From: Candidatus Parcubacteria bacterium
Lineage (GTDB): Bacteria; Patescibacteria; ABY1; UBA1558; GWA2-36-10
Assembly (NCBI GenBank): GCA_018669975.1
Contig: JABHSK010000009.1
Location: 62,001 to 126,000 of the forward strand
Direction of reading: 5' to 3'
DNA: 64,000 nt
Positions 24,003-32,906 of the stretch are shown here, piece after piece. Both the position numbers and the translations under genes were made by a program. Numbering within the stretch: the first letter of the stretch is position 1; the number at the start of each line of letters is the position of its first letter. The notes beneath the pieces are model-generated. The model saw nothing but the letters and a program-made list of their open reading frames with translations, made no database searches and was not told the origin of the DNA.

Positions 24003-25470
24003 CTTGTTTTTTAAATTTAATCGCTTTTTTATAAAGTTCAATGTATTCCTTACCTGGTACATCCCATGAAAATGAAGGTTTCATGCCTCTACAAACCAAG
24101 TCACGCCAAACCTTATGATATTTATATGTCTCTAATGCTCGTGTAATAGCTACTAGTAGTTCCTGGGAGCTATAATTTTTAAATTTGAAACCATTTCCTT
24201 CATTTCCAGGTTCAAAATTTATTACAGTATCATTTAAACCACCTGTACTTCTAACGACTGGCACACATCCATAACGAAAAGCTTTCATTTGATTGATACC
24301 ACAGGGCTCATGGTGTGAAGGCAAAAGTATTATGTCAGACCCCGCGTAAAGCTGATTCTCGTATTTAAGAGTTTTTTCATGTGACGGTATAACTGCTAAT
24401 TTATCAGGAAATTTTTTGGCAACTTTTTTTAGTTTGCTAATAAAGTTCTTATCCCCACTACCTGCAATAATCAATTGAATATCAAAGTGCATCAAACGAT
24501 TAACGATTTCTAATATTAACTCAAAGCCTTTTTGATAGGTCACCCTAGAGGTGGTACACAAAATTGGCACATCCTGATCAACTTTAAGTTTAAAAAGCTT
24601 CTGAATATATTTTTTGTTGAGCTTTTTGCGTTGAATCTTCTTATGATCATAATTTCGGTAGATAGTCTTATCATTCTTTGGATTAAGATCTTTATAATCA
24701 ATGCCATTTACCACACCAAATAGTTTGTGTTCTCTATTTATTAAAACACGATGTAGATCCTGCCCAAAACTTCTCTTTAAAATTTCTTGGGCATAGGTTT
24801 CTGAAACTGTATTAATAGCATCAGCGCTAAGAATGGCTCGTTTAGCAAAGTTAATATATTCAATTTTTGGATCATTAAAAAGTGGTAGTGCTTTTTTACC
24901 CTTATCTTTATATTTGGGTGGTATTTCCCACCAATTAGAGCCGAGTTGAAAAACCAAATTATGAATAGTAAAAACAGTAGCTGCATTAGCCAATGTCCTG
25001 CTCTTTTTAAAACGAGTATTTTTCAAATATGGCACTAGCCCTGTCTGCCAATCATGACAATGAAGAACATCAGCTTTAAATTTTAATAAAGAAACCAATT
25101 TTAATGCGGCCACATTAAATAAATAAAACCTAGCCCCTTCATGACCAGAGCCATATAACTCTTTCCGTCTAGAGAAATGTTTATCGTTGCGTATAAAATA
25201 AACCTTGAGGCCTGGTAATAACTCGGCCCTGTAATAACTGACTTTAACCTCGTTTTTTTTATCTATATATAACTTAACATCACTATATATTTTTTCTAGT
25301 TTGTGTTTTTTCCTATCAATTACCTTAGCATAAAATGGCGTAATAATTATTACGTCATTGCCAGCCCTATGCAAAGCCTTAGCCAATGATCTAGACACAT
25401 CAGCTAGACCACCAGTCTTGGAATAAGGGTGTACTTCTGAGGTAATTGATACTATTTTTAACTTTTTCAT
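23992..25470 (-). CDS. glgA: glycogen synthase (GT5), copy 2
   Basis: This is a second full-length GT5 enzyme (492 residues) in the same operon as GH57. It has the donor site KTGGLADV (about residues 19-26), the FTIHNLVFQLG segment, GVVNGIDYKDLNP and the C-terminal HEPCGINQMKAFRYGCVPVVRSTGGLNDTV region. It differs from copy 1 in the donor loop (KTGGLAD against KVGGLGD) and in a longer insertion around NWWEIPPKYKDKGKKALP. Two GT5 paralogues 3 kb apart suggest different acceptors or priming and elongation roles. It starts 3 bp after the ruvC stop. Confidence 0.93.
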   Translation of the reverse strand: MKKLKIVSITSEVHPYSKTGGLADVSRSLAKALHRAGNDVIIITPFYAKVIDRKKHKLEKIYSDVKLYIDKKNEVKVSYYRAELLPGLKVYFIRNDKHFSRRKELYGSGHEGARFYLFNVAALKLVSLLKFKADVLHCHDWQTGLVPYLKNTRFKKSRTLANAATVFTIHNLVFQLGSNWWEIPPKYKDKGKKALPLFNDPKIEYINFAKRAILSADAINTVSETYAQEILKRSFGQDLHRVLINREHKLFGVVNGIDYKDLNPKNDKTIYRNYDHKKIQRKKLNKKYIQKLFKLKVDQDVPILCTTSRVTYQKGFELILEIVNRLMHFDIQLIIAGSGDKNFISKLKKVAKKFPDKLAVIPSHEKTLKYENQLYAGSDIILLPSHHEPCGINQMKAFRYGCVPVVRSTGGLNDTVINFEPGNEGNGFKFKNYSSQELLVAITRALETYKYHKVWRDLVCRGMKPSFSWDVPGKEYIELYKKAIKFKKQDEK

Positions 25471-25473
25471 ATT

Positions 25474-25968
25474 CTAAACTAATTTCTTATTAAAGAAAGA
25501 TGCTGTTATAGCTATCGCCAAAGCATCTGCTGCATCATCTGGCTTAGGCACTGATTCTAACTTCAGAATCGTCTTAACCATTAGACCCACTTGTCGTTTA
25601 GCAGACTGCCCGTTACCAGTAACAGCCTGTTTTATTTGCGGAGGAGTAAATTCTAACAATTCTTTCTTGTTCTGCTGAATTGCTAGTATAACCACACCCC
25701 TAGCCTGTCCTACATCCAAGGCAGTTTTTACATTTTTCCCAAAATACAATTTTTCCACGGCTACCAAATCTGGATTGTATTTTTTTATAAGTTCGTCAAC
25801 GCTATTATATATCTCCTGTAATCTAACACTAAGATTTTTATTTTTTGAAGTCTGAATGCTACCTGTATCAATAAACTCTAATTTATTACCCTCTTTAGCA
25901 ATAACACCAAAGCCAGTGTCTGCTATGCCTGGATCGATGCCTAAAATATTTGTTTTTGTAGATGTCAT
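25474..25968 (-). CDS. ruvC: Holliday junction resolvase RuvC
   Basis: RuvC cuts Holliday junctions as a dimer after RuvAB branch migration. The 164-residue protein retains the catalytic acids in ILGIDPGIADTGFG (Asp near 11), VAVEKLYFG (Glu near 72) and KPDDAADALAIAI (near 145-152). Length is normal. The start codon overlaps the yebC stop region, which points to coupled translation. RuvA is encoded separately at 56912; no ruvB is seen in the window. Confidence 0.94.
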   Translation of the reverse strand: MTSTKTNILGIDPGIADTGFGVIAKEGNKLEFIDTGSIQTSKNKNLSVRLQEIYNSVDELIKKYNPDLVAVEKLYFGKNVKTALDVGQARGVVILAIQQNKKELLEFTPPQIKQAVTGNGQSAKRQVGLMVKTILKLESVPKPDDAADALAIAITASFFNKKLV

Positions 25969-26672
25969 TAAATGTCAGCGTTAGTATAAATGTTGTTGAC
26001 GTCATCATCATCGTCTAATGCATCCATTAAATTCAAAACTTTCTCAGAATCTTTTAATCCTACCTTATCTTTGGCCAAATAAATCATCTCTGAAGACTCA
26101 ACATCAAAATTTGCAGTCTGTAAAGAATTCTTTATTTTTTCTAAATCATCAATATTGGTGATAATCCTAATTTTATCTTCCACTAAAATATCCTCCGCTC
26201 CAGCTTCAATTAGCTTCATTTCTTCCTCTTCGGTCAACTCGCTCTTATCTAGAATAACCTCGCCCTTCATTTCAAACATCCACAAAACACTACCATTGCC
26301 GCCTAAACTACCATTATGTTTACTCAAAATATGTTTAACATTAGACACTGTTCTGTTTTTGTTGTCTGTTAAAATCTCAATTATCAATGCTGCTCCGTCT
26401 GGACCATAGGCTTCGTACAAGAGACTTTCTATCTGCCCCTCATCACCGGTACCACTGCCCTTTTTAACAGCTCTGTCAATATTATCTTTGGGCATAGACA
26501 TTGCTTTAGCCTTGTCTATGGCCATTCTTAATTTAAAATTTGAATCTGGATCAGCCCCACCACGAGCTGCTACAGCAATATTCTTTGATAACTTGGTAAA
26601 TAAATTGCTTCTTTTGGCGTCCTTGGCTTCTTTGGCTCTTTTGATTGTTGACCACTTGGAATGTCCGCTCAT
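25968..26672 (-). CDS. YebC/PmpR family protein (transcription/translation regulator)
   Basis: The canonical N-terminus MSGHSKWSTIKRAKEAKDAKR begins at 26672. The TTG extension at 26684 is not used by the family. The protein contains ARGGADPDSNFKLRMAIDKAKA, GPDGAALIIEILTDNKNRT and LGGNGSVLWMFE, all typical of the TACO1/YebC family. Family members have been described as DNA-binding regulators and, more recently, as ribosome-associated factors that ease polyproline stalls. It leads the minus-strand transcript that continues into ruvC and the glucan genes. Confidence 0.93.
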   Translation of the reverse strand: MSGHSKWSTIKRAKEAKDAKRSNLFTKLSKNIAVAARGGADPDSNFKLRMAIDKAKAMSMPKDNIDRAVKKGSGTGDEGQIESLLYEAYGPDGAALIIEILTDNKNRTVSNVKHILSKHNGSLGGNGSVLWMFEMKGEVILDKSELTEEEEMKLIEAGAEDILVEDKIRIITNIDDLEKIKNSLQTANFDVESSEMIYLAKDKVGLKDSEKVLNLMDALDDDDDVNNIYTNADI

Positions 26673-26715
26673 AAAAATTGACAATTAATCTATTTTTTAT
26701 ATGTTTTGTATAGAT

Positions 26716-26744
26716 ATCTTAGCAATTATGCCTTAAAAAATCAA
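26716..26744 (-). promoter_or_regulatory. promoter of the yebC-ruvC-glucan transcript
   Basis: On the minus strand TTGATT (26739-26744), a 17-bp spacer and extended -10 TGC-TAAGAT (26716-26721). The leader is about 40 bases. Confidence 0.6.
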
Positions 26745-26852
26745 CCAAAAAAAGCTATCCACTTGACTAGTTAATAAATAAATAATAAACTACAAATATC
26801 ATTCGTTCTGTATTAAAAACTTTTGCTCCTTGTATAATAAACCTAACTTTTT

Positions 26853-26886
26853 ATCCCCGCACCCATGCCTGACGGGGATTTTATTT
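26853..26886 (+). terminator. terminator-like hairpin upstream of the membrane protein gene
   Basis: ATCCCCG (26853-26859) pairs with CGGGGAT (26873-26879), followed by a T-rich run on the + strand. A TATAAT lies at 26833-26838, so a very short transcript or an insulating terminator is possible. Nothing else is seen between 26745 and 26890. Confidence 0.45.
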
Positions 26887-26891
26887 TTATC

Positions 26892-26920
26892 TTTATTCTT
26901 ATAGTTTTTTTTGCTAAAAT
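26892..26920 (+). promoter_or_regulatory. leaderless promoter of the membrane protein at 26927
   Basis: TTTATT (26892-26897), a 17-bp spacer, extended -10 TGC-TAAAAT (26915-26920) and exactly six bases before ATG 26927. Confidence 0.7.
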
Positions 26921-26926
26921 GTAAGC

Positions 26927-28552
26927 ATGCCTGAAAAATCTCAAAATAAACATAATAAACTATTCACTTGGATTAAACAACACAAATTATTGCTACTAAT
27001 AATAGTCGTGTTTTTGATTCTAAACAACCTTTCTTATATCATAGGTTTTTGGCAAAGCAGTCAAAGCTCTGAACTAATATACAGAGTTACTCCACTTATG
27101 AACAGAGCCGATCATTTTGTCTACCTATCACACATAGAACAAGGTAAAGAGGGTCATCTAATGACTAAGTTGCTCTATAATCACCTGGCTGAAAACAATG
27201 TTATGTTCTCACCACACTGGTATATAATTGGGCAGTTTAGCAATATAACAAATATCAGTGTAGTCACTAGTTATTTTATTTGGCGAATATTATTATTAAT
27301 TCCGTTTCTATTTTTACTATGGTGGTTTATCAAAAAAATATTCTCTAGTTATAAAAAATCAATTTTGGCCATGCTGACGATATTGTTTGGCAATGGTATA
27401 GGAACCATCTTTATAAATATATTTCCAGAAAGCACTCTAAAACCGACCAATTTGTGGATGCCTGAAAGTATTACATTCTTATCACTCAATCAGACGCCGT
27501 TATTTGTCTTGGCGCTGATATTGATCCTGTTGGTGTTTATATCATTTATAGAAAGTGTAAAAAGTAAAAAAAATTATTTAATACTAATCTGCTGTTCACT
27601 AAACCTGCTACTAACTCTAATACACACCTATGATATGGTGATCACCCTAGCTGTTTTAACTGGTTGGTCAGCTTTTAAATTTTATCAAACTAGGCATAAA
27701 AAAATAATCCTCTACTTAGCTTATTTATACTTTGTATCTGGAACGGGTGCGCTCTACTATGCCTGGCTATTAAGGCGTGACTTAGCGATGATTCAATGGA
27801 ACGCTCAAAACCTGTGCATCTCTGGTCCATTAACTGAATATCTATGGGGAATGGGACTTTTATTCGTATTCTCAATAGCTGGTATAGTGTACATTATCAA
27901 AAAAAGATTATTCCAAAACGATTACCTAAATCTAATCACTGTCTGGGCCGCTATTGGTTGGGTGTTAATTTATCTACCAGTACATTTTAATCGTCGCTTA
28001 TCTAATGGTTGGCACATGGCCCTGGCTATTACTTCTTTGTATTTTTTCCTTTGGCTACACAAAAAATTTCCTGTGGTGCTGCGGGGCGCATTAATTACTG
28101 TAGTGGGCTTCCTGGTGTTCTTTGATACTATGATATTTTTATCCGTAGACTCATCAGTAACACGCAGTAATGAGTCACATTATTTTTTTCATAGCCAGAC
28201 TAAGCAAGAAATATATCAACAAATACAAGCCACCACCGATGAACACGATGTTATACTGACCCGTGGCATAGATGGTAATCACTTGCCTGGTTTTACTGCT
28301 AGAAAAGTATACACTGGGCACCTAATGGGCACCTGGGAAGCCGTTCTAAAAAATAGAGAAGTTGAAAAATTATGGTCAAACCCTAATGATATATCAGAAT
28401 GGTTAGTAGACAAAAATATTGCCTATATTTTTGCTAGTCGTTTTTATATCCCTGAATTTGATAAAATAAAATGGCTCGCTAAAGAAAAATATATCGAGCC
28501 AATCATAGATAATGATGAATTTATACTTTATAAAATATTGTTAGAAGAATAA
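26927..28552 (+). CDS. polytopic membrane protein, GT-C-like
   Basis: The 541-residue product has about ten hydrophobic segments and a soluble C-terminal domain of about 140 residues. The first external loop, with RADHFVYLSHIEQGKEG after membrane segment 1, places acidic residues where GT-C glycosyltransferases bind metal and a polyprenyl-linked sugar donor. I do not recognise a named family, so GT-C is an inference from topology and loop 1. It has a leaderless promoter and converges on the methyltransferase at 28553 without any spacer. Confidence 0.65.
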   Translation: MPEKSQNKHNKLFTWIKQHKLLLLIIVVFLILNNLSYIIGFWQSSQSSELIYRVTPLMNRADHFVYLSHIEQGKEGHLMTKLLYNHLAENNVMFSPHWYIIGQFSNITNISVVTSYFIWRILLLIPFLFLLWWFIKKIFSSYKKSILAMLTILFGNGIGTIFINIFPESTLKPTNLWMPESITFLSLNQTPLFVLALILILLVFISFIESVKSKKNYLILICCSLNLLLTLIHTYDMVITLAVLTGWSAFKFYQTRHKKIILYLAYLYFVSGTGALYYAWLLRRDLAMIQWNAQNLCISGPLTEYLWGMGLLFVFSIAGIVYIIKKRLFQNDYLNLITVWAAIGWVLIYLPVHFNRRLSNGWHMALAITSLYFFLWLHKKFPVVLRGALITVVGFLVFFDTMIFLSVDSSVTRSNESHYFFHSQTKQEIYQQIQATTDEHDVILTRGIDGNHLPGFTARKVYTGHLMGTWEAVLKNREVEKLWSNPNDISEWLVDKNIAYIFASRFYIPEFDKIKWLAKEKYIEPIIDNDEFILYKILLEE

Positions 28553-29176
28553 TTATTTTTTAAATTTAACCAAACAACCTAGCGACATAAAAAAAGGAAA
28601 GCTGAAAGGCAGTCCTCTTTTTTTTAATACTTGCAAATCAACCTCTCTGGACATTCGTCTTGGTGTAAAAAAATTTATATGATCAACAACACGGATAGGT
28701 CGACGCCCTAAAAGAAATCTAGATATTGTCCATAAAACTTCATTGGGAAATGTAACTACCAGCAAGCCCCCTGGTTTTAATACTCTTTTAAATTCCGCTA
28801 ATACTGCCTGATATTCGTCAACATGCTCTAAGGTCTCGGTACAGGTGATGAAGTCAAAAAAATTATCCTCAAAATCAAGCTTACTCAAGTCTGCTTTAAT
28901 AAAATGCGTGTCCGGGCATCTTCTGGTAGCCATATCCAAAGCTTCCTGTGTTAAATCAATACCATAATATCTATTACTTTTATTTCTATTGTATAGTTTC
29001 TCCAATAAATGCCCCTCCCCACAACCAGCGTCCAAAACCTTCATCCCATCTTGGCTAGGCATGGTTTTAACAATATTGTCTAGTCTATTTAGATGCACGT
29101 ATCTAACAAAAAAATTATCAGCACTATATAATTTCTCCATATGATTTTCAGGCATATATAAAGGTGTCTTCTGCAT
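28553..29176 (-). CDS. class I SAM-dependent methyltransferase (Methyltransf_11 type)
   Basis: The 207-residue protein has motif I MKVLDAGCGEGHLLEKLY (near residue 40), motif II YYGIDLTQEALDMA, an ITCTETLEHVDEY motif IV and a post-motif PGGLLVVTFPNE. This order is typical of UbiE-like and small-molecule methyltransferases. The adjacent membrane glycosyltransferase-like genes suggest a lipid or sugar substrate, but nothing in the sequence proves it. Its stop is adjacent to the stop of the convergent gene (28552/28553), so no terminator separates them. Confidence 0.85.
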   Translation of the reverse strand: MQKTPLYMPENHMEKLYSADNFFVRYVHLNRLDNIVKTMPSQDGMKVLDAGCGEGHLLEKLYNRNKSNRYYGIDLTQEALDMATRRCPDTHFIKADLSKLDFEDNFFDFITCTETLEHVDEYQAVLAEFKRVLKPGGLLVVTFPNEVLWTISRFLLGRRPIRVVDHINFFTPRRMSREVDLQVLKKRGLPFSFPFFMSLGCLVKFKK

Positions 29177-29241
29177 ATTCAGATAAATAGTAAATTAAAA
29201 CAATAAACTAATGATAGCCTAAATACCACCTTCTTTCAAGC

Positions 29242-29270
29242 TTTATTATTGTTCGTTTTTTTGATAAAAT
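29242..29270 (+). promoter_or_regulatory. leaderless promoter of the STT3-like gene
   Basis: TTTATT (29242-29247), a 17-bp spacer, extended -10 TGA-TAAAAT (29265-29270) and six bases before ATG 29277. This is the same hexamers and spacing as at 26892-26920. Confidence 0.7.
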
Positions 29271-29276
29271 AAGACT

Positions 29277-30881
29277 ATGCCAAGAAAAAAACGTACCACT
29301 TTATTAAACAAAATAACTGCTCTCAAATTAGACTATGTGTTGCTTTTTGTTTTAATGTCACTATACTATGGACGATTACAGTGGAATAATTTCATCGGTG
29401 ATCCAGATGGCTTTTACCATGCTAAAATAACCACCTTTCTAGGCCAGGGCACTTTACTTAAAAGCTTACCCTGGATGCAGTTTACCACCCTAAAAGAACA
29501 CTATACTGATCATCATCTACTATATCATTTGTTACTTTTGCCTTTTACCTATATAACCGACAATGCTCTATTGGCTGTAAAGATAGCTACAGTTTTGTTT
29601 GCTGTAATAATGATTTTAGTCTTTTATTGGCTACTCAAACAATTCAAGATTGTTTGGCCATTTGTCTTTGCTTTGTTATTTATAAGCCTGGAGGCGGTCA
29701 GCTTTAGATTGGCGCTAGTTAAGGCTAATTCTTTATCATTATTAGTCATTTGGTTATTGATATATGCCATGTTCCGTCAAAAAACATGGCTAATGGCTTT
29801 GCTGGGTTTTGTTTTTGTATGGCTTTATGGTGGTTGGGCACTATCCATTATTATTTTCTTTATTTATTTCTTTAGTGAAAAAATATATGAACGCCTTAAT
29901 ACAAATAAATTAAAATTATTTTGGTCCAAAGTAGTCCATACTTTTAATTTTAAAAAGGGAAGCGCTAAAAACCATCGTATATTTCTAGGATTAATTCTGG
30001 GACTATTAGCTGGACTAGTTATTAATCCCTATTGGCCACATAATTTATATTTTTATTATCAACAAATAATACAAATTGGCGTTATCAACCTTGGTGGTCA
30101 ACTACAAGTAGGCGGTGAATGGTATGGCACATCTTTTATGCATATTATTTCTTCCTTGCCGCATATTTTTGTTCTAGCTAGTCTTTTGATTTTAATGTTA
30201 TTTATAAACTACCAAAAAATTAGTAAAAAAACTTGGTTTAGTTTTTTGTTAAGTTTTGTCTTCTTGTTATTGACTGTAAAATCACGTCGTTATATAGAAT
30301 ACTTCTCTCCTTTCTTACTATTATTCACGGCCTGTGCTTTCACTGATGTTAAATCTATGGTTAATTGGAAAAAAATAAAAAAATTCTGGAGTAATAATCC
30401 AACTTATTTAAAGGTGTACTTAGGTTTGGCCGGCACACTGTTTACCATATTGATACTACCGGTTATTTTCACTAAAACCTGGGATGTGGCTATCCCACAG
30501 AATTGGACCCTAGAAAAATTTCGCCCTGGCTTACTCTGGCTAAAACAAAACACACCAGCGGACACACTAATTTTCCATGGAGATTGGGATGAATGGCCAA
30601 TACTCTTTTATCATAATGATCACAACCGCTACATAGTTGGCTTAGACCCTACTTTTATGTACAACTTTGATGCTAATCTACAGCAAGAGCACACTGATAT
30701 CACTGCTGGAAAAATAAAAGGGATAGTTTCAGAAAAAATAAAAAAAGACTTTGGTGCTGACTATGTTTTTATAGAAAAAAAAGAACATGCCGCGTTTGGA
30801 AACAACTTAGACATGGACTCCTTTGCTACGCTTGTTTATGAAGACGAAGAAGTGGCTATTTATCACTTGATAAGTCCCTAA
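29277..30881 (+). CDS. STT3/PglB-like GT-C membrane glycosyltransferase candidate
   Basis: The 534-residue polytopic protein has an acidic first loop, FIGDPDGFYHAKI (near residues 41-53), closely resembling the DxD-type loop of oligosaccharyltransferases. It also has about eleven hydrophobic segments and a C-terminal soluble region with the aromatic-acidic motif FHGDWDEWPILFYH, at the place where STT3 proteins carry WWDYG. It therefore may transfer a lipid-linked sugar to protein or lipid. It lacks an exact WWDYG, so the acceptor chemistry is open. Its last 26 bp overlap the convergent DUF2079 gene. Confidence 0.68.
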   Translation: MPRKKRTTLLNKITALKLDYVLLFVLMSLYYGRLQWNNFIGDPDGFYHAKITTFLGQGTLLKSLPWMQFTTLKEHYTDHHLLYHLLLLPFTYITDNALLAVKIATVLFAVIMILVFYWLLKQFKIVWPFVFALLFISLEAVSFRLALVKANSLSLLVIWLLIYAMFRQKTWLMALLGFVFVWLYGGWALSIIIFFIYFFSEKIYERLNTNKLKLFWSKVVHTFNFKKGSAKNHRIFLGLILGLLAGLVINPYWPHNLYFYYQQIIQIGVINLGGQLQVGGEWYGTSFMHIISSLPHIFVLASLLILMLFINYQKISKKTWFSFLLSFVFLLLTVKSRRYIEYFSPFLLLFTACAFTDVKSMVNWKKIKKFWSNNPTYLKVYLGLAGTLFTILILPVIFTKTWDVAIPQNWTLEKFRPGLLWLKQNTPADTLIFHGDWDEWPILFYHNDHNRYIVGLDPTFMYNFDANLQQEHTDITAGKIKGIVSEKIKKDFGADYVFIEKKEHAAFGNNLDMDSFATLVYEDEEVAIYHLISP

Positions 30882-32751
30882 GCTCTGTTTCTTCAGTCAA
30901 TTCTAATTTAGGTACAACGTCCTTGATTAGGCTAATTGCATTAATTCCCTGATAAGAAAAAATTTGATAAGAGTTTATATCTGAACTGAGATAGTAATAA
31001 AAATGTACTAACTCATTCTCTGGCCAATCTTTTTCTGAAAATACACCATAGTCTAGGGGCATATCAAAATCATAATTTCGCCCATAAAAACGCACCAGAT
31101 AACTATTGTCCTCGGTGTGATTTTTTTGTAAAGTAAGCTCCAGTACCCCATCAGTAAAATTTGCCCCTATTAAAAAATCATCTTCCGCAAACCCTATTGG
31201 TTTCTCGTCGGTGCGATATAATTCTATATTATCCTGAGTGGCATGTTGCTTGTTTTGCCAAAGTAATAAATTATTCCAAGCCTTAATTAAAGAATAATCG
31301 TTTAATACCTGTTGCCAATTATTTGGAATATCATCTCTCTTGTATTCTAAAAAAGAAGCTATATTTTTTTCTACAATAGTGGCTAAAAATTGAGAATTGT
31401 CCACCAGTATATAATCTACTGGCGGTAACTCAAACTCAAAACCACAAAACTGCCCACAACCAAAGTATGAGCCAGCCAAAGTGTAAACCTCTTGTCTGGT
31501 GCTAGCTGGCGCAATAAAGGTTGACTCCGCCACCAAGCTAGCCTCTGGTGGTATCTGAGCAAAAAATTCTTGCTTAGCTTGAACTAATTCCCTTGGATAC
31601 TTTTTAAATAATATATCTTTAGCTGGCGATAAAAAGATTGAAAAATAAACTATTGTGACTACAAAAATTAATGTAACAAAACCAAAATTTTTATAAATAT
31701 GTTTACTGCCCGAAAATCTTTCCTGTAGAAGAACCCTTTTAAAAGCAAAAATTAGGGCTATAAAAATCCCCGGCATAAATAATAGAGTATAGTGCGTACT
31801 ATAAGCCATGAAATTAAAACCGCTACCACTTAAAAGAATCTGTAAAAAAGGTAAAAAGGCCAAAGAGAGGTATCTAGATTTCAAAAATGGCAGAAATAAG
31901 ACTGGCAACATAATTACTGCAATGCTGAGAAAATTATTTATATTTATTAAATGCCAAATAAACTGTATTGGATGAGTTAACCAACTAATAATGATACCTA
32001 AAATACTTTCTCCCCCCAGCCAACCATAATAAGCAAAAAACTTATAGCTACCCGCTATAGAAAAATAACTAATAATCTTAAGTGCAGATAAAAAATAAAC
32101 AACTGGTAATAACAAACTAAACAGTTTCCATTTTAAACTACGTTTATGCAGTATTGCCAACCAAGTGAATGCTAACAGTATTAAGCTAATATCTTCTCTG
32201 ACAAGTAGTGCTAAAATAAAAAATAACACAAATAATTTAAAACTTCTCTGCTGATAAAAATAAAATACCCAGAAAATAAAAAATACAGCTATCGGCAACA
32301 GGTGAAATTCAAAGACATTGGCGCTGTGCACAAAAGGATTAAGTAGCCACATTAAAGCAACAATCAATGACACTACTTTGTTTTTAACGATATTTCTACT
32401 AATTAAATATATAGGCCAAGCGCTCAATCCCAAAATAACGCTCTGTAATATTAGTAATGTTTCTGGCGTCTGCCAAAACCAATAAAAAGGCAGTAATAAA
32501 AAAATGATTGGTGTAAAATGGTCAGCTAAATAAATGTTGAAATTAACCGTTCCGGCGAACCAATCACCGTGCAGGGTATTAAAAAAGACTTGATTAAAGA
32601 TTGCTAAATCATAGGCGTTGTAGCTAAAATTATAGTACTTCTTAAGGCTTAAAAAGGCCATTAGGAGCACGTATAGCACTGTGGCAATACCCAACACCAA
32701 AGCACTGTGTTTATTAGCAAAATTGCTTATTTTTGAGCTAAAATGTGACAT
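30856..32751 (-). CDS. DUF2079 family polytopic membrane protein
   Basis: The N-terminal half matches the DUF2079 pattern: AYDLAIFNQVFFNTLHGDWF after membrane segment 1, DHFTPIIFLLLPFYW, NVFEFHLLPIAVFF and a LLVREDISLIL segment. The protein has about ten membrane segments and a C-terminal soluble domain. DUF2079 proteins are predicted GT-C-like membrane enzymes of unknown substrate. I choose ATG 32751 over ATG 32757, because TATAAT ends directly at the first ATG and lies exactly six bases from the second, matching the leaderless spacing of other genes here. It overlaps the preceding convergent gene by 26 bp. Confidence 0.8.
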   Translation of the reverse strand: MSHFSSKISNFANKHSALVLGIATVLYVLLMAFLSLKKYYNFSYNAYDLAIFNQVFFNTLHGDWFAGTVNFNIYLADHFTPIIFLLLPFYWFWQTPETLLILQSVILGLSAWPIYLISRNIVKNKVVSLIVALMWLLNPFVHSANVFEFHLLPIAVFFIFWVFYFYQQRSFKLFVLFFILALLVREDISLILLAFTWLAILHKRSLKWKLFSLLLPVVYFLSALKIISYFSIAGSYKFFAYYGWLGGESILGIIISWLTHPIQFIWHLININNFLSIAVIMLPVLFLPFLKSRYLSLAFLPFLQILLSGSGFNFMAYSTHYTLLFMPGIFIALIFAFKRVLLQERFSGSKHIYKNFGFVTLIFVVTIVYFSIFLSPAKDILFKKYPRELVQAKQEFFAQIPPEASLVAESTFIAPASTRQEVYTLAGSYFGCGQFCGFEFELPPVDYILVDNSQFLATIVEKNIASFLEYKRDDIPNNWQQVLNDYSLIKAWNNLLLWQNKQHATQDNIELYRTDEKPIGFAEDDFLIGANFTDGVLELTLQKNHTEDNSYLVRFYGRNYDFDMPLDYGVFSEKDWPENELVHFYYYLSSDINSYQIFSYQGINAISLIKDVVPKLELTEETELRDLSSDK

Positions 32752-32757
32752 ATCCAT

Positions 32758-32766
32758 ATTATATCA
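32758..32766 (-). promoter_or_regulatory. leaderless extended -10 promoter of the DUF2079 gene
   Basis: On the minus strand TGA-TATAAT (-10 at 32758-32763), six bases, then ATG at 32751. No good -35 is seen. Confidence 0.6.
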
Positions 32767-32795
32767 CATTAAAAATGCCGGGGGTATGCTAAATA

Positions 32796-32824
32796 TTGAC
32801 AAAATAGATGAAATATGATATAAT
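32796..32824 (+). promoter_or_regulatory. full-consensus promoter of the GC-rich lipoprotein gene
   Basis: TTGACA (32796-32801), a 17-bp spacer and TATAAT (32819-32824) with TG extension. This is the closest match to consensus in the window. The leader is about 75 bases, with a small GGCCTT/AAGGTC hairpin at 32842-32858. Confidence 0.85.
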
Positions 32825-32906
32825 TATAAGATTCTTAATGTGGCCTTTGTATAAGGTCCGACTGTTCATTTCTTCGCTAGGAAACTCTAAATAGGAGGTC
32901 GTCATC

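Noticed and set aside
24003..24062. ATG start 20 codons before the GH57 start
   Set aside because: It lies inside the preceding glycogen synthase gene and adds no GH57 sequence.
26673..26684. TTG start extending the YebC gene by four residues
   Set aside because: The family start MSGHSKW is at 26672.
26865..26924. 19-codon hydrophobic frame just upstream of the 26927 gene, sharing CATGCCTGA with its start
   Set aside because: Most of it is the T-rich tail of a hairpin, it has no ribosome binding site, and the leaderless promoter would exclude it from the mRNA.
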